A DNA stretch of 64,000 nt from Isoetes taiwanensis. Taxonomy: Eukaryota; Streptophyta; Lycopodiopsida; Isoetales; Isoetaceae. Positions 1-12,800 of the stretch are shown piece after piece; position 1 is the first letter of the stretch, and the number at the start of each line of letters is the position of its first letter. Location of the stretch: contig JAJEKV010000026.1 in the NCBI GenBank assembly GCA_021234155.1, positions 18,047,556 to 18,111,555 on the forward strand. The letters are read 5' to 3'. The notes under the pieces are model-generated. The model ran no database searches. It had not been told where the DNA came from and saw only the letters and a list, made by a program, of their open reading frames with translations. The translations under genes were made by a program, and so were the position numbers.

Positions 1-359
1 TTAAAATATGTCAAATTGATATTAAATGGCCCGAACACAGCGCAAAATTCACAGCGCCTTGTGGCCGAACATTGCCAAATTTTGGCCGCATATTACGGCC
101 ATAAAATTACGGCGCTTAACCTGATGAAGGCTTATGGCGATTTATGTGATATATACCGATGTAGTATCGTCGGGGAAAAGCATCAAATAATGTCGTCGAT
201 GCGTTAAAATGCGACTTTGTATATGTCCGGGCAAAATCTTTTAAAATTGATGCGGCGATTTTTACGACAAAAATGCTGTTCTCTTGTAGTGGATTTATTT
301 TTTCCGCGAATGTAAAACAATACAATACATTCCCAAAGTTGAGCAACAAACAATATTCG
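1..359. other. Unassigned left edge
   Basis: No gene is recognised here. A 63-codon open frame lies on the plus strand (16-207), but it resembles no family I know and its continuation is full of stops. It could be the end of a decayed coding region that begins outside the window. Confidence 0.3.
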
Positions 360-1230
360 AGTGGTGGTCGCTTTGCTTAAGAAATAGCCTCAAAAAACCA
401 TACTTCCTTAAAAGAAATAGCTGTAAAACTTCGCCCTTGAGAGAAAACCACCTTACGTAAAAGCGGCCACTTAAAAGAAACTACACCTACTTAAAGAAAC
501 CACACCTCAAAAACCATACTTACTTTAAAAATAGCTTGAAAAACTATACCTAGTTAGTACATAAAGCCACGCAAAAAAATCATATTTCCTTAAAATAGCT
601 TCTTAAACACTACATCTAGTTATAAACTACACCACTTGAGAAAACCATACTTCATTAAAAAACTGACCATAAAAACTACGCAGCTTATAAACCACACTTC
701 AAAAACCATACTTCTTTAAAAATAGCTATTTAAAACTACACCCACTTATCAGCGACACCTCAAAACAACACCTCGATTAAAAATCATACCGCCAGGAAAA
801 CCATACTTCCTTAAAAACGACCGCTTAGAAACTACGCAAAACATAAACCACGCTTCAAAAACCATACTTCTTTAAAAACAGCTATTTAAAACTACACTTA
901 CTTATAAAAGCACCTCAAAACAACACCTCGATTAAAAAATCCATACCACTTGAGGAAAACTATACTTCCTTAAAAAAGCAACCACTTAAAAGCTATACCT
1001 CCTTATAAGCCACACTTCCAAAACTATACTTCCATAAAAGCTTTGACCAAAACTACACCTAGTTACATAAGCTACACCTCAAAACAACACCTTCTTAAAA
1101 CAACACCCCCTCAAAAACAAGCAACACTTCTTTTAAAAGACTTGTTACCTCAAAAATTCACACCTTCAAAAAAAACTATGGCTCTCCATGAAAACTACAC
1201 GCCTCCTTAATAAACCACACCTCCACATAA
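360..1230. repeat. Degenerate AC-rich minisatellite
   Basis: The segment consists of loosely repeated short phrases such as AAAACCATACTTCCTTAAAA and AAAACTACACCTACTTATAA, about 50 bases apart. A higher-order period of roughly 155 bases is visible: the phrase beginning CTTCAAAAACCATACTTCTT occurs near 697 and 850, with a weaker relative near 1010. Strand composition is strongly biased (A and C rich on the plus strand). No coding potential is seen. The following bases to about 1514 are unique sequence in which I see nothing. Confidence 0.75.
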
Positions 1231-2059
1231 CCACATGTAGATTTTTGGAACAAGCGACGTAATGGTCTTTTTGTTGCGATGATGAGTGTGGTCGAATGGG
1301 GTAGTAGTGTTAGGGTCCGAACATACCACCTAGAGTTCAAACAAGCCTCTTAGGCTCAAGCATTTATCTGAATCAAACATGCCCCGATTATCAAACATGT
1401 ACAACAAAAGAAATAAAAATGGTTTAACCAGCGTCGGCTATAACGAAATCCGTCCATCACGTGTGTCGCATCGCGGCGATAGCAATTGAAACTCATTTTC
1501 TTAGTTGGTGAACATGAGTAGTCTCCCAGCCAGAAATTGGTCCCGGGGCAATGTCGGCGATCACAGGAATCCATTTCGCGAGCCGAATCGCTGATTCAGG
1601 GGAAGTGAAATCATGCATCCCGCGATCACGGAGCCTTGGGGAAGGAAGTCGGAGACAGCGGCTTCGGGGGATTTTAGGATCTCCTCACGGCGTCAACACC
1701 CCCTCCGCGTCAAGTCCGCGGTATAGGTCCAGCCGAGTCGACAAGGAGGGCCTCAAAGCGTAAACCACAATGGGTTGCAGTTCTAGAAGGGGACTGCGTT
1801 TGGGGGCGAGACTTGTCTGTTACGCAGGACGGCGAGAAGGCTGCAACCCGAGAATACGAACAAGAGGCCCGGCCAGACCCGGAGTTTGGGCTGTCCTCCT
1901 CCGATGTAAGCAGAGTAAGAAGTCGAGCTTTTGGAGTGGCAAGACATTCATAAATTAGCAATTAATGCGGTATGCGAAAATAAATTCGATTTTTGCCATT
2001 TGGTTCCTAATCCATCTCAACCTACTGACCCAATTTGAAAATTTTTGAGGAGAAGAGTC

Positions 2060-2590
2060 TAGGTCAAAGGTTAGCCCAAAGGTCAAAGGAATGGAGTTTG
2101 TGGGATCGTTATTACCAGAGGTTGACCTTGGCTCATTTGGGCGTTATATACTTAGTCTAAGATTACATTGAGAATATAAGCATCATAACTATTAGAATGA
2201 AGATAAATGATTAAGGAAAAGCATCATAACTACTAGAATGAAGATAAATGATTGAGAAAAGCAAAGACTAGTCTGCGGGTTGGGGGTTAGATTTGGTTGC
2301 TTCGCGATGATAGTTGTGTTTTGATTATCAAGGCATATGGATAGAGAGAATGCCCTTGTTCAACTGGTTGCTCCCTAAAGCTATTTGACATGGATGGCAT
2401 AATTAACCTTAATGAACTGAATTCGGGGCAAGCAACTTCGAGGAGGAGTTTAGGGTCGGCTAAAATCAACATAATGTCGAGAACCGCAGTTACAGGAGTC
2501 CCGACCAAATCACGACAAGGAGAGAGCCTCCGAAGCGTAAAAACCACAGTGACTTGCAGTTCTAGAAGGTTTTGATTTGGGGGCGAGTTT
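2060..2590. repeat. Variant satellite block, left copy
   Basis: From about 2064 to 2430 the normal monomer is replaced by an AT-richer sequence including TGGAGTTTGTGGGATCGTT, a tandem pair of about 40 bases with AGAATGAAGATAAATGATT (2190-2255), and GCATATGGATAGAGAGAATG. It then rejoins monomer sequence (2433-2588) and jumps back to an earlier point of the monomer near 2595. The same block, with the same internal order, recurs at 22320-22830 at the other edge of the array. Confidence 0.85.
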
Positions 2591-3375
2591 TTGGTCTTAA
2601 ACCCGCGAACTTGGTCCCTAGAGGCAATGTCGGCATTCACGAGTCCATTGGCGAGCTTAAATCCTTGATTCGAGGGAGAATTAAGCCCGTCAGATCCCGA
2701 GGGCCTTGGGGAGGAGAGAACCGAGGAACTGGCGGCTTCGAGAGAGGGGGATTTTTAGGGTCAGTGCTCTGCCGTCAACACCCCACTCCCACGTCAGATC
2801 CGCGGTGCAGGTCGCCCGAATCACGACAAGGAGAGAGGGCCTCCAAAGCGTAAACCACAGGTTGCGAGGTTCTAGAAGGGTTTGCGTTTTGGGGCGAGAC
2901 TTAGTCATTGCGCAGGACCTGGCGGCTGCAGCGCGAATCTGAGCAAAGGAGGAACTGGCCGGGCCGGAGTTTGGGCCTGTCCTCCTCCGATGTAGCAAGA
3001 GTAGAAGTCGGTAACTTTTGCGATGGCAAGACATTCATAAATTACGCCAATTAATGCATTGTACAAAAATAAATTCTGATTTTTGCCAGCTGGATTCCTA
3101 ATCCATCTCCAGCACACAGCCCAATTTTTTGAAATTTTGAGGAGTCTAAGAGTCAAAAGGTTAGCATTAGAGCGGTCGGGGCAGCCCGTTCGCGAGGGCA
3201 ACCGAGCGGCACCCTTCCCAAGTCAAGCCGAGGCCAGGGACCTTGCGGGGATCCCTCACAAGGGGGAGAGTCCGGACCCAGAGGCGGGATCAAAAGTTCC
3301 CGAGCAGCCCTTCACGGCAGCGCTCCCGAGGGGGCTGCGCTAATGACCACCCTCCGGGCCGGTTCCCCTATCCGA

Positions 3376-3541
3376 TGTTGAGAAATGGGCTTTCTATGAT
3401 TGGGTGGACGAGGCAGGATGTCGAACCAGGACCTCTTGCTTGCAAGCCAAGTACTCTACCAGGCTACCCGGCACTTTGATGGGCTTAGGTACTCTTCCAG
3501 CGAGTCATTCTTCATGTGTGCCCATTACACATACTCCAACA
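3376..3541 (-). repeat. TRIM LTR (3' LTR in element orientation)
   Basis: Terminal repeat with TGTTG/CAACA ends. It contains the tRNA-like stretch at 3404-3472 and differs from its partner by several small indels. Confidence 0.85.
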
Positions 3542-3720
3542 TTCCTTAATGTTTACACCAATCCATTCCAGCCTTCACCACAATCCACATGCTCCCCTCC
3601 CTCGGGCAACTCCACCAACTGCGGGAGTTAGCGGGCTTTCCAGCAGCCAAGCTTTGCTCATTCTCACTTCCCTACACCCTTTGGGGACTATCCGGTGCTG
3701 TTAAGCACCCTCTACTTCAG

Positions 3721-3739
3721 GACCATGGCTGCGATGCCA
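3721..3739 (-). other. TRIM primer-binding site
   Basis: The minus-strand sequence TGGCATCGCAGCCATGGTC follows immediately after the 5' LTR. It matches the usual plant site TGGTATCAGAGCCATGGTT at most positions. That site pairs with the 3' end of initiator methionine tRNA to prime reverse transcription. Confidence 0.75.
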
Positions 3740-3899
3740 TGTTGAAATGAGCTTTCTATGATTGGGTGGACGAAATTTCGAACCAGGACCTCTTGCTTGC
3801 AAGCCAAGTACTCTACCAGCGGCTACCGGCCTTTTGATGGGCTTAGGTGCTCTTCCGCTGAGTCATTCTTCATGTGTGCCCATTACACATACTCCAACA
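3740..3899 (-). repeat. TRIM LTR (5' LTR in element orientation)
   Basis: Partner terminal repeat of the TRIM. It contains the tRNA-like stretch at 3765-3830. On the minus strand it reads directly into the primer-binding site at 3739-3721. Confidence 0.85.
3765..3830 (-). other. tRNA-like sequence inside the TRIM LTR (second copy at 3404-3472)
   Basis: On the minus strand the LTR reads through TAGCCGCTGGTAGAGTAC (like an internal A box and D arm), then an anticodon-like arm with loop CTTGCAA and anticodon TGC (alanine type), then GGTCCTGGTTCGAAATT (like a B box and T arm). The anticodon stem has one mismatch and the acceptor ends do not pair, so this is not a functional tRNA gene. It may act as a polymerase III promoter or be a fossil of a tRNA captured by the LTR. 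Confidence 0.65.
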
Positions 3900-6800
3900 T
3901 CGTAGTTGGATCTCGTTGAGGCCTCTTAGGAGGGGCCGAATTCGAGGATGGTCAGGAGAGAACTTGTCAAGCAGGAAGACAGGCATGGAAACGCAGTGTC
4001 TTGTCGTTCGGGCACCCGGAGAGGAGCTCGAGAATAGCAAATCGACCCTGCCAAATAGATCGAATGGCGAAATTACCCTGAGGAGCAAGTTACAGGAGTG
4101 GGTTTGCAAAGAAACCTCCATGCTCACGGCGATCCATCCCATCTTGGAGGCCAATTGACTACGGGTCTTGATGGAAGTGAGCTACTTTGAAGCTTCTTGG
4201 AGTCCGGGTGGTCTTAAGCCCGCGGAACTTGGTCCCAAGGCAGTAATGGGCGATTGAGTCTGGTAGGCTGAGCCAAATCAGGTGGGAGGAGAGGGAGGTA
4301 AGCCCGTCCCAGTCCCGAGGGCCTTGGGGAGAGAGGAAGTCGAGACAGCGGCTTCGGAGGGATTTTGGGAGTCCGTGCTCTGCCGTCCAGCACCCCACTC
4401 CCGCACGTCAAGTCCACAGCACAAAGTCCATGAATCGACAAAGGAGAGGGCCTCCAACATGTAAACCACAGTAGGTTGCGAGGTTCTAGAAGGGTTTGCG
4501 TTTTGGGGGCGAGACTTGGTCTGTGCACTTAGGACTGGCCCGGCTGCAGCCGAGAATCTGAGCAAGGGAACGGAGGCGGAGTTTGGGCCTGTCCTCCTCC
4601 CGATGTGGCAAGTATTAGAAATTAGAGCTTTTCTTGATGTAGAACATTCATAAGTCGCCAATTAATGCATTATACGAAACCAAATTTTCCTTTTTGCCAG
4701 CTGGATTCCTAATCCTTACAGACCAATTTTTAAATTTTCGGAGAAGGTCTGGAGTCAAAGGGTTAGCATTAGAGCCCGATTCGAGGGGCAGCCCGGGTTG
4801 CGGCCAGAGGCTGGCACCCTTCCCCAAGTCCAAGCGAGGCCAGGACCTTTGCGGGGGATCCCTCACAAGGAGGGAGAGTCAGTTAGAGGCAGGATCAAAA
4901 AGTTCGAGGCAGCCCTTCAGCTCCCGAGGCTGCGTAGCTGAACCACCCTCCGGAGCCGGTTCCCCTATCCGGCCAGATTGGATCTCCGTTCGGGGAGCCC
5001 CTCTTCGGGGAAGGCCCAAAGATTCAGATGATCCGGGAGAACTTGTCAAACCCCGGAAGATCACGAGAATTGACCCCTTGTAGAAACCTTGATGTCTTGT
5101 CGTTGAGCCGCAGGAGGCTCCAAAATAGCCGTCGACCCTGCCAAATGCGATGGGAATAAATGAGGTATTACCTAGGGAGCAAGTTACAAGGTCGGTTTGC
5201 AAAGAAACACTCCAGCCCTCCCACGTGATTATCCATCCATCTTAGGCCAATTATTTCTGAGTGTGATGGAAATTAATGGCTACTTTGGTAAGCCTTCTTG
5301 GAAGTGGTGGTCTTCTGGCCTGAAACTTAGTCCCCAAGGCAATGTCGGCGTTCGAGTCCATTGGCCGAGCCAAATCAGCGATTCGGAGGGAGGTCGCCCG
5401 TCCGTCCCGAGGCCTTGGGGAGAGAATTAGGAATTGGCGGCTTCGGGGATTTTAGGGTCGGGTATACTGCCGTCAACACCCCCTCCCGTCAAATCCGCGC
5501 AAAGGTCCATGAATACGACAAGGAGAGGGCCTCAAAACGTAAACCACGTAGGTTGCGGCGGGTTCTAGAAGGTTTGCGTTTTGGGGGCAGAGACTTGTCT
5601 GATGCACTTAAGGACCTGGCCGAGAAGGCTGCAGCTGAGAATCTGAACAGGGAACTGGCCAGCCGGGCGGAGTTGGGCACTGTCCCTCCTCCCGATGTGG
5701 CAGAAGTAGAAGTCGGTAGCTTTGCGGTGTAGGAACATTCATAAATTCATAATTAATGCATTGTCTGAGAAAATAAATTCCTGATTTTTTACCCGTGGAT
5801 TAAGTATTAATCCATCTCCAGCACCACGGGCAATTTTGAAATTACCGGAGGAGTCTACTTAGGTCAAAGGAGGTTAGCATTAGAGCGGTCCGGGGCAGCC
5901 CGTTCTGCGAGGGCAACGGTGACACCCTCCCAAGTCCAGCGAGGGGCAGGGACCTTTGGGATCCCTCACAAGAGGGAGAGTCCAGGACCCAAGAGGCCCG
6001 AGGATCAAAAATTTCGAGGCAACCCCTTCTGGCAAGCGCTCCCGGGGGCTGCGCTGGCAAACCACCCTCCCGAGCCGAGTTCCCTATCCGACCGTTGGGT
6101 CCGCCGTTCGAGATTCCTGCCGGGAAGGCCCAAAAGATTCAAGACCGGTCAGGAGAACTTGTCAAACTGCTAGCGTCTGAGGCACTGGCAGAAACCTTGA
6201 TGTCTTGTCGTTCGGGCAGGGAGGATCGGAATAGCCGTGACCCTGCCAAATCGTCGAATGGCCGAAATTACCCTATGGAGGCAAGTTACAGGTCGGGTTT
6301 TGCAAAGAAAGAAACACTCTCCGCCTCCACGGTATCGCATCCATCTTAGGCCAATTGACTACAGGTATGTGATGGAAGTGACTACTGGCTTCTTGGAAGT
6401 GGGTGATGTCTAGCCAGGAACTTGGTCCCGAGGGCAATGTCGGCGTTACGAGTCCATTTGGCGAGCCAAATCCGCGATTCGGAGGGAGGTGGCCCGTAAA
6501 GTACGAGGGCAGGGAGGCCAGGGCAGCAGCTTCGGGGGATTTTTAGGGTCCGTGCTCTGCCCGTCCAACACCCCACTCCCGCGTCAAGTCCGCGGCACAA
6601 GGTCGCGAATCTGACAAGGGAGAGGGCCTCCAAAAGCGTAAACCACAGTAGGTTTGCGGAGTTCCTAGAAGGGTTTGCGTTTTGGGGGCGAGACTTGTCT
6701 GTTACGCAGGACCACAGCGAGCTTCACAACCCGAGAATGTCGGAGCAAAGGGAACTGGCCAGATGAGTTTGGAAGCTGCTCCTGCCTCCCGATGTGGCAA

Positions 6801-9800
6801 GTAGAAGTCGGAAGCACTACGTGGCAAGACATTCATAAATTACTTAATTAATGCATTGTACGAAAATAAATTCGATTTTTGCCAGCTGGATTGGTAATCC
6901 ATCTCCAGCACCTGAGACCAATTTTTCGAAATTTTGGGAGAAGGTCTAGGTCAAAGGTTAGCATTAGAGCGGTCGGGCAGCCCGTTGCGGGGAGCAGCCG
7001 AGCTGGCACCCTTCCCCAAAGTCAAAGCGAGGCGGGACCTTTGGGGGATCCCTCCCGCGAGAGGGGAGAGTCCAGGGACCCAAAGAGGCGGATCCAAAAA
7101 GTTCCCGAGGCAGCCCTTCCTGGCAGCTCCCGGGGGGAGGCTGCGCTAATGAGCCACCCTCCCGGAGCCCGGTTCCCTATCCGACCCGTTGGATCCCTCC
7201 GTTAAAGGGAGCCCCTCTTCGGGGAAGGCCCAAAGATTCCAGATGGTCAGGAGAACAATCAAACAGATCCTGAAATTGACCTTGTAGAAACCTTGATTAA
7301 TGTATGGATTATTTTCCGGGGAGGATCGGAATGGCAAATCGACCCTGCCAAATCTCGTCGGAATGGCGAGAATTACCCTATGGAGCAAGTTACAAGGGTC
7401 GGTTTGCGAAAGAAAACACTCAACCCTCCCATGACGGTATCCATCCATCTTAGGCCAATTATTTCTGAGAGTGTGATGGAAGTGAGCTACTTTGGCTTCC
7501 TAGCGGAAGTGGTGGTCTTCTGGCCACGGAACTTGCGAAGTCCCGAGGAGCAATGTCGGCGTTCTGAGTCCATTGAGAGCCAAATCCTTGAGATTCGAGG
7601 AGGGAATTCGCCCACGTCCAGTCCCGGGCCTTGGGAGAGAACCGGAGACAGCGGCTTCGGGGATTTTAGGGTCCGTGCTCTGCAGTCAACACCCCCACTC
7701 CCGCGTCAAGTCCGGCACAAGGTCCGCCCGAATCTGACAAAGGAGAGGCCTCCAAAACGTAAACCACATTGGAGTTTGCGAGGTTCTAGAAGGGTTTAGC
7801 GTTTTGGGGGCGAGACTTGGTCTGTTACGCAGGACCTGGCGGCTGCAGCCAGAGAATGCAGACAAGGGGAACTGGCGGAGGCGGAGTTGGGCCTGTCCTC
7901 CTCACGATGTGGCAAGTAGAAGTCGGTACTGCGATGTAGGAACATTCATAAATTAGCAATTAATTACATTATGCGAAAATAAATTCTGATTTTTGCCAGC
8001 TGGATTAAGTAATCCATCTCGGCTTACCACCGGACCAATTTTGAAATTTTTGAAGGTCTAGGTCAAAGGGTTAGCATTAGAGCGGTCCCGGAGCAGCCCG
8101 TTGGGGCAGCGGTGGCACCCCTCCCAAGTCAGAGCAGGCCAAGGACCTTGCAGGGATCCCTCACAGAGAGTCCGGACCCAAAGGCCCGAGGATCAAAAAG
8201 TTCAGAGGCGGCGCTTCCTGGCTCCCGAGCTGCAGCTAATGAACCACCCTCGGGCCGGTTCCTATCCGACCCCGTTGGATCCCTCCGTTCAGGGAGCCCC
8301 TCGCCGGGAAGGCCAAGATTCCAAGATCAGTCGGAGAACTTGTCAAACCCGGCGTCACGAGGCGGCCTTGTAGAAACGCCTTGATGTCTTGTCGTTGAGA
8401 CGCAGGGGAGGAGGCTCAAAATGGCAAATCGACCCTGCCAAATCGTCGAATAGAAATTACCTAGAACAGAGTTACAAAGGTCGGTTTTGCAAAGAGAAAG
8501 AAACGCCCTCCACGACAGTATCCGCATCCACATCTTAGGCCAATTGACTCTGAGAGTGTAGCTGATGGAAGTAGAGCTACTTTTGGCTTCTTGGAAGTCG
8601 GGTGTAGTCTTCTAACCCGCGAAGCAATGCAAGGCAGTATTCGGCGTTCTGAGTCCATTGGCGAGCCAAATCGCCCGATTCGAATTACCGTCCGTCCCAG
8701 GGCCTTGGGAGAGAAGTCGGGGCAGCGACTTCGGGGGATTTTAGGAGTCCGTGCTCTGCAGAAGTGGCACCCCACTCCGCGTCAAGAATCCGCGGTATGA
8801 GTCCAGCGAATCTGACAAGGAGGGGCCTCCAAACAATGGGTTGCGGAGTTCCTAGAAGGGTTTTGCGCGTTTGGGGGCGAGACTTGTCTGTTACGCAGGA
8901 CTGGCCAGGCTACAACGGCGAGAATCACGAACGGGGAACTGAGCCCGGAGTTTAGGCCTGTCCTCCCCTCGATGTAGCAAGTAGAAGTGGTAGCTTTGCA
9001 GTAGCAAGACATTCATAAATTATAGGTAATGCATTATGCGAAAATAGAATTCGATTTTTGCCGGTGGATTAAGTAATCCATCTCTCCCGACACCATGAGA
9101 CCAATTTTGAAATTTACGGAGAAGGTCTAGGTCAAAGGGTTAGCATTACAGAGCGGTCAGGCAGCCGTTGCAGAACCTTGGTGGCTGCCCAAGTCAAAGC
9201 GAGGCGGGACCTTGCGAGGGGGATCCCTCACAAGAGGGAGAGTGGACCCCAAGAGGCGAGGATCAAAAAGTTCGAGGCAGCCCTTCGGCAGCTCCCCGGG
9301 GAAGGCTACTGCGCTAATGACCACCCTCGGGCCGGTTCCCTATCCGACCACGTTTGGAACCCTCCGTTAAAGGGCCCTGCCGGGAAGGCCCAAAAGATTC
9401 CAGAACAAATTAAGGAGAACCATCCAAACGCGGGCGTCCCCGAAGTCGGCCTTGGCAGAAGCCGCGCGCGCGCGGTGTCAGCAGCCGTTCGGGCACGGGG
9501 AGAGGATCGAATGGCAATCGACCCACGCCGTCGTCCGAATGGCGAAGTACCCTATGGAGCAAGTTACAAGGCCGGTTTGCAAAGAAGAAACACTCCGCCC
9601 TCCGCGGCGGTATCCGCATCCACATCTTAGGCCAATTGACTACGAGTGTGATGGAAGTGAGCTACTTTGAAGCGCTTCTTGGAGGTGAGGTGGTCTTCTA
9701 GCCACCGGAACTTGGTCCCCAGGGCAATGTCGGCGTTGATTGCAAGGTCCATTGGCGAGCCAAATCCACCTGATTCGGAGAGGAGGTCGCCGATCGATCC

Positions 9801-12800
9801 CAGAGCCTTAGGAGAGAAGTCCGGGGCAAGCAGCTTCGAGAGGATTTTAAGTCCGTGCTCTGCCCGGGTCAACACCCCACTCCCGCGTCAAGAATCCGCG
9901 GCACAAGGTCCGCCGAATACGACAGGAAGGGCCTCAGCATGTAAACACATTGGGTTGCCGGAGTTCTAGAAGGGTTTTGCGTTTTGGGGGCCGAGACAAT
10001 CTGTTACGCAGGACGGCGAGGCTGCGACCCGAGGAATCTGAACATAAGGGGAACTGGCGGGCGGAGTTTGGGCCTGGTATCCTCCTCCCGATGTGGCAAG
10101 TAGAAGTCGAGCACTGCGGTGGCAAGACATTCCATAAGTGCACTTAATTAATGCATTGTCACGAAAATAAATTCTGATTTTTGCCAGCTGGATTAAAGTG
10201 ATAATCCATCTCCGGCACCGCAGACCAATTTTAGAGGTACTGGGAGGAATGGATGGGACCGTGGGCCGGGGCAGCGGGTTGCAGGGGCAGCGAGCTGGCA
10301 CCCCCTTCCCAGAATCCAAAGCGAGGCCAGGACCTTGCGAGGATCCCTCACAAGAGGGGAGAGTCGGACCCCAGAGGCGGGATCCAAAAGTTCCCGAGGC
10401 AGCCCTTGCAGCTCCCGGGCTGCTGCGCTAATGAAACCACCTCCCGGGAGCCGGTTCCCCATCCGGCCAGATTTGGATCCTCTCCGTTAAAGGGAGCCTC
10501 TTCGGGAAGGCCCAAAAGATTCCAGATCGGTCAGGAGAACTTGTCAAACAGCGGGCGTCTGATCGGCCTTACATGAAGCACTTGATGTGTCTTGTCGTTG
10601 GTGCAAGGAGGAGATGGGAATGGCAAATCGACCCTGCCAAATGCGTCGAATGGCGAAATTACCCTATGGAGCAAGTTACAAGTCGGTTTTGCAAAGAAAG
10701 AAACACTCCGCCCTCCAGCCGGTATCCACGTCACATCTTAAGGCCAATTGACTACGAGTGTGATGGAAGTGAGCTACTTTGAAGCTTCTTGGAGGTGAGG
10801 GTGGTCTTACGGAACTTGGTCCCCAGGGCGGTATGGGCGTTGAGTCCATTGTAGGAGCCAAATCATGATTAGGAGGAGAGGGAGGTCGCCCGTGGAGTCC
10901 CGGGGCAGGGGAGAGGAAGTCCGGGGCAAGAGCAGCTTAGGATTTTTAGAATTAAGATTGCTCTGCCCGTCCCAACACCCCCACTCCCGTCAGAATCCGC
11001 GGCACAAAGTCCTTGAGAATCTGACAAGGAGGGCCTCCAAGCAGTAAACCACTGTGGGTTGCGAGGTTCTAGAAGGGTTTGCGTTTTTGGGGCGGGGCTT
11101 GTCTGTTGCACTGGGACTGGCGAAAAAGCTACGGTAGAGAATCTCACGGAGCAAAGAGGCCAGCCAGACGGAGTTTGGAAGCCTGTCTCTCAGATGTAGC
11201 AAGAGTAGAAGTCGAGAGCTGCGATGGCAAGACATTCCATAAATTCGCAATTAATGCATTGTCTGAAAATGATTCGATTTTTTGACTGGATTAAAATATC
11301 TCGGCTACAGACCAATTTTGAGAAATTTTTGGAGGTCTAGGTCAAAGGGTTAGCATTAGAGAGCGGTCGGGGCAGCCCGTTGCGAGAACAGCGAGCTGGC
11401 ACCCTTCCCAAGTCCAAGCGAGGCCAGGACGGGATCCTGCACAAGAGGAGAGTCCGGACCCAAGGCGGGATCAGGCCGAGGCAGCCCTTCACGGCAGCTC
11501 CCGAGCTGCATGTAGCCACCCTCCCGAGGCCCGGTTCCCCTATCCGACCGTTGGATCCTTGTTCGGGGATTCCTCTTCAGGGAAGGCCCAAAGATTCCAG
11601 ATCGGTCGGAGAACTTGTCAAACAGCGGAAATCACGAGGTCGGCCTTGTAGAAACCCTTGATGTCTTGTCGTTCGGGCACGGGGAGGAGATCGAATAGCA
11701 AATCGACCACCAAATCGTCGGAATGCGTGAGAGTACCTATGGAGCAAGTTACAAGGTGGGTTTGCAAAGAAACACTCAGCCCTCCGCGACGGTTATCCGC
11801 ATCCACATCAGGCCAATTGACTACGGGTGTGATGGAAGTGAGCTACTTTTGGCTTCTTGGGAGTCGGGTGGTCGCCACGGCCGGAACTTGGTCCCCGAGG
11901 GCAATGTCTCGACGTTAAGGTCCATTGCAGAGCCAAATCCGCGATTCGAGGAGAGGGAAGTGGCGAATCCATCCCGAGGAGCCTTGGAGAGAGAATTAGA
12001 GGCAAGCGGCTTAGGATTTTTAGGGTGGTGCTCTTGCCGTCAACACCCCCACTCCCGTCAGAATCCGCAGTGCCAAGGTCCCATCGAATCTGACAAGAGA
12101 GGGCCACCTCCCAAAGCGTAAACCACGTGGGTTACCCGAGGGTTCTAAGGGTTTTGCGTTTTGGGGGCGAGATGATCTCTGTTGCACTTGGGACGGCCGG
12201 TACTTGGCCAGGAATCACAGACAAAGAGGCCGGCCGAGGCGGAGTTGAGCCTGTCCTCCTCCCGATGTAGTAGTAGAAGTCGAGCTTTGCCCGATGTAAG
12301 ACGTTTAAATTCGCAATTAATGCATTGTCTACGAAATAGAAATTCCTGATTTTTGCCGGCTGGATTCCTAATCCGACCGGCCTACGGACAATTTTGAGGT
12401 ACCGGAGAAGGTCTAGGTCAAAGGAGTTAGCATTAAGAGCGGTCAGGCAGCCCGTTCGCGAGGGGGCAACCGAGCTGGCACCACCCAAGTCAAACGAGGC
12501 CAGGACCTTGCAGGGGATCCCTCACAAGAGGGAAGTCCAGGACAGGCCGAGGATCCAAAAAGTTCGTGGCTCCCATTTTACCGCTGTAACCACCCTCCCG
12601 GAGCCGGTTCCACTATCCGACCGTTGGATCCTCCGTTCAGGGGCCCCTCTTCAGGAAGGCCCAAAGATTCAGTCGGTCCAGAACTTGTCAAACCCAGCGT
12701 CGAGTCGGCCTTGTAGAAACGCGCTTGATGTCTTGTCGTTCGGGCGCGAGGAGGGATCGGAATAGCAAAATCGACCACTGCCAAATGCGTCGGAATGGCG

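Larger units (their letters stand above)
3376..3899 (-). mobile_element. TRIM (miniature LTR retrotransposon) inserted in a satellite monomer
   Basis: Two direct repeats of 166 and 160 bases (3376-3541 and 3740-3899) each begin TGTTG and end CAACA, the canonical LTR ends. They enclose only 198 bases with no gene. Read on the minus strand, the internal region starts right after the LTR with TGGCATCGCAGCCATGGTC (complement of 3721-3739). This closely matches the plant primer-binding site complementary to initiator tRNA-Met and fixes the orientation. The insertion interrupts the monomer after TCCGA; the bases after it (TCGTA, then GTTGGA) fit a decayed or mis-sequenced 5-base target duplication. 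It must move in trans, using another element's proteins. Confidence 0.85.

Noticed and set aside
360-1230. CRISPR-like repeat array
   Set aside because: The repeats are degenerate and AC-rich, have no constant spacer structure, and lie in a plant genome.
3404-3472. Functional tRNA-Ala gene
   Set aside because: The acceptor ends do not pair, the anticodon and T stems have mismatches, and the sequence lies inside a retrotransposon LTR present twice.
3376-3899. Two separate SINE insertions
   Set aside because: Both repeats have TGTTG/CAACA ends and a tRNA-Met primer-binding site lies directly inside one of them. No poly(A) or SINE tail is present.
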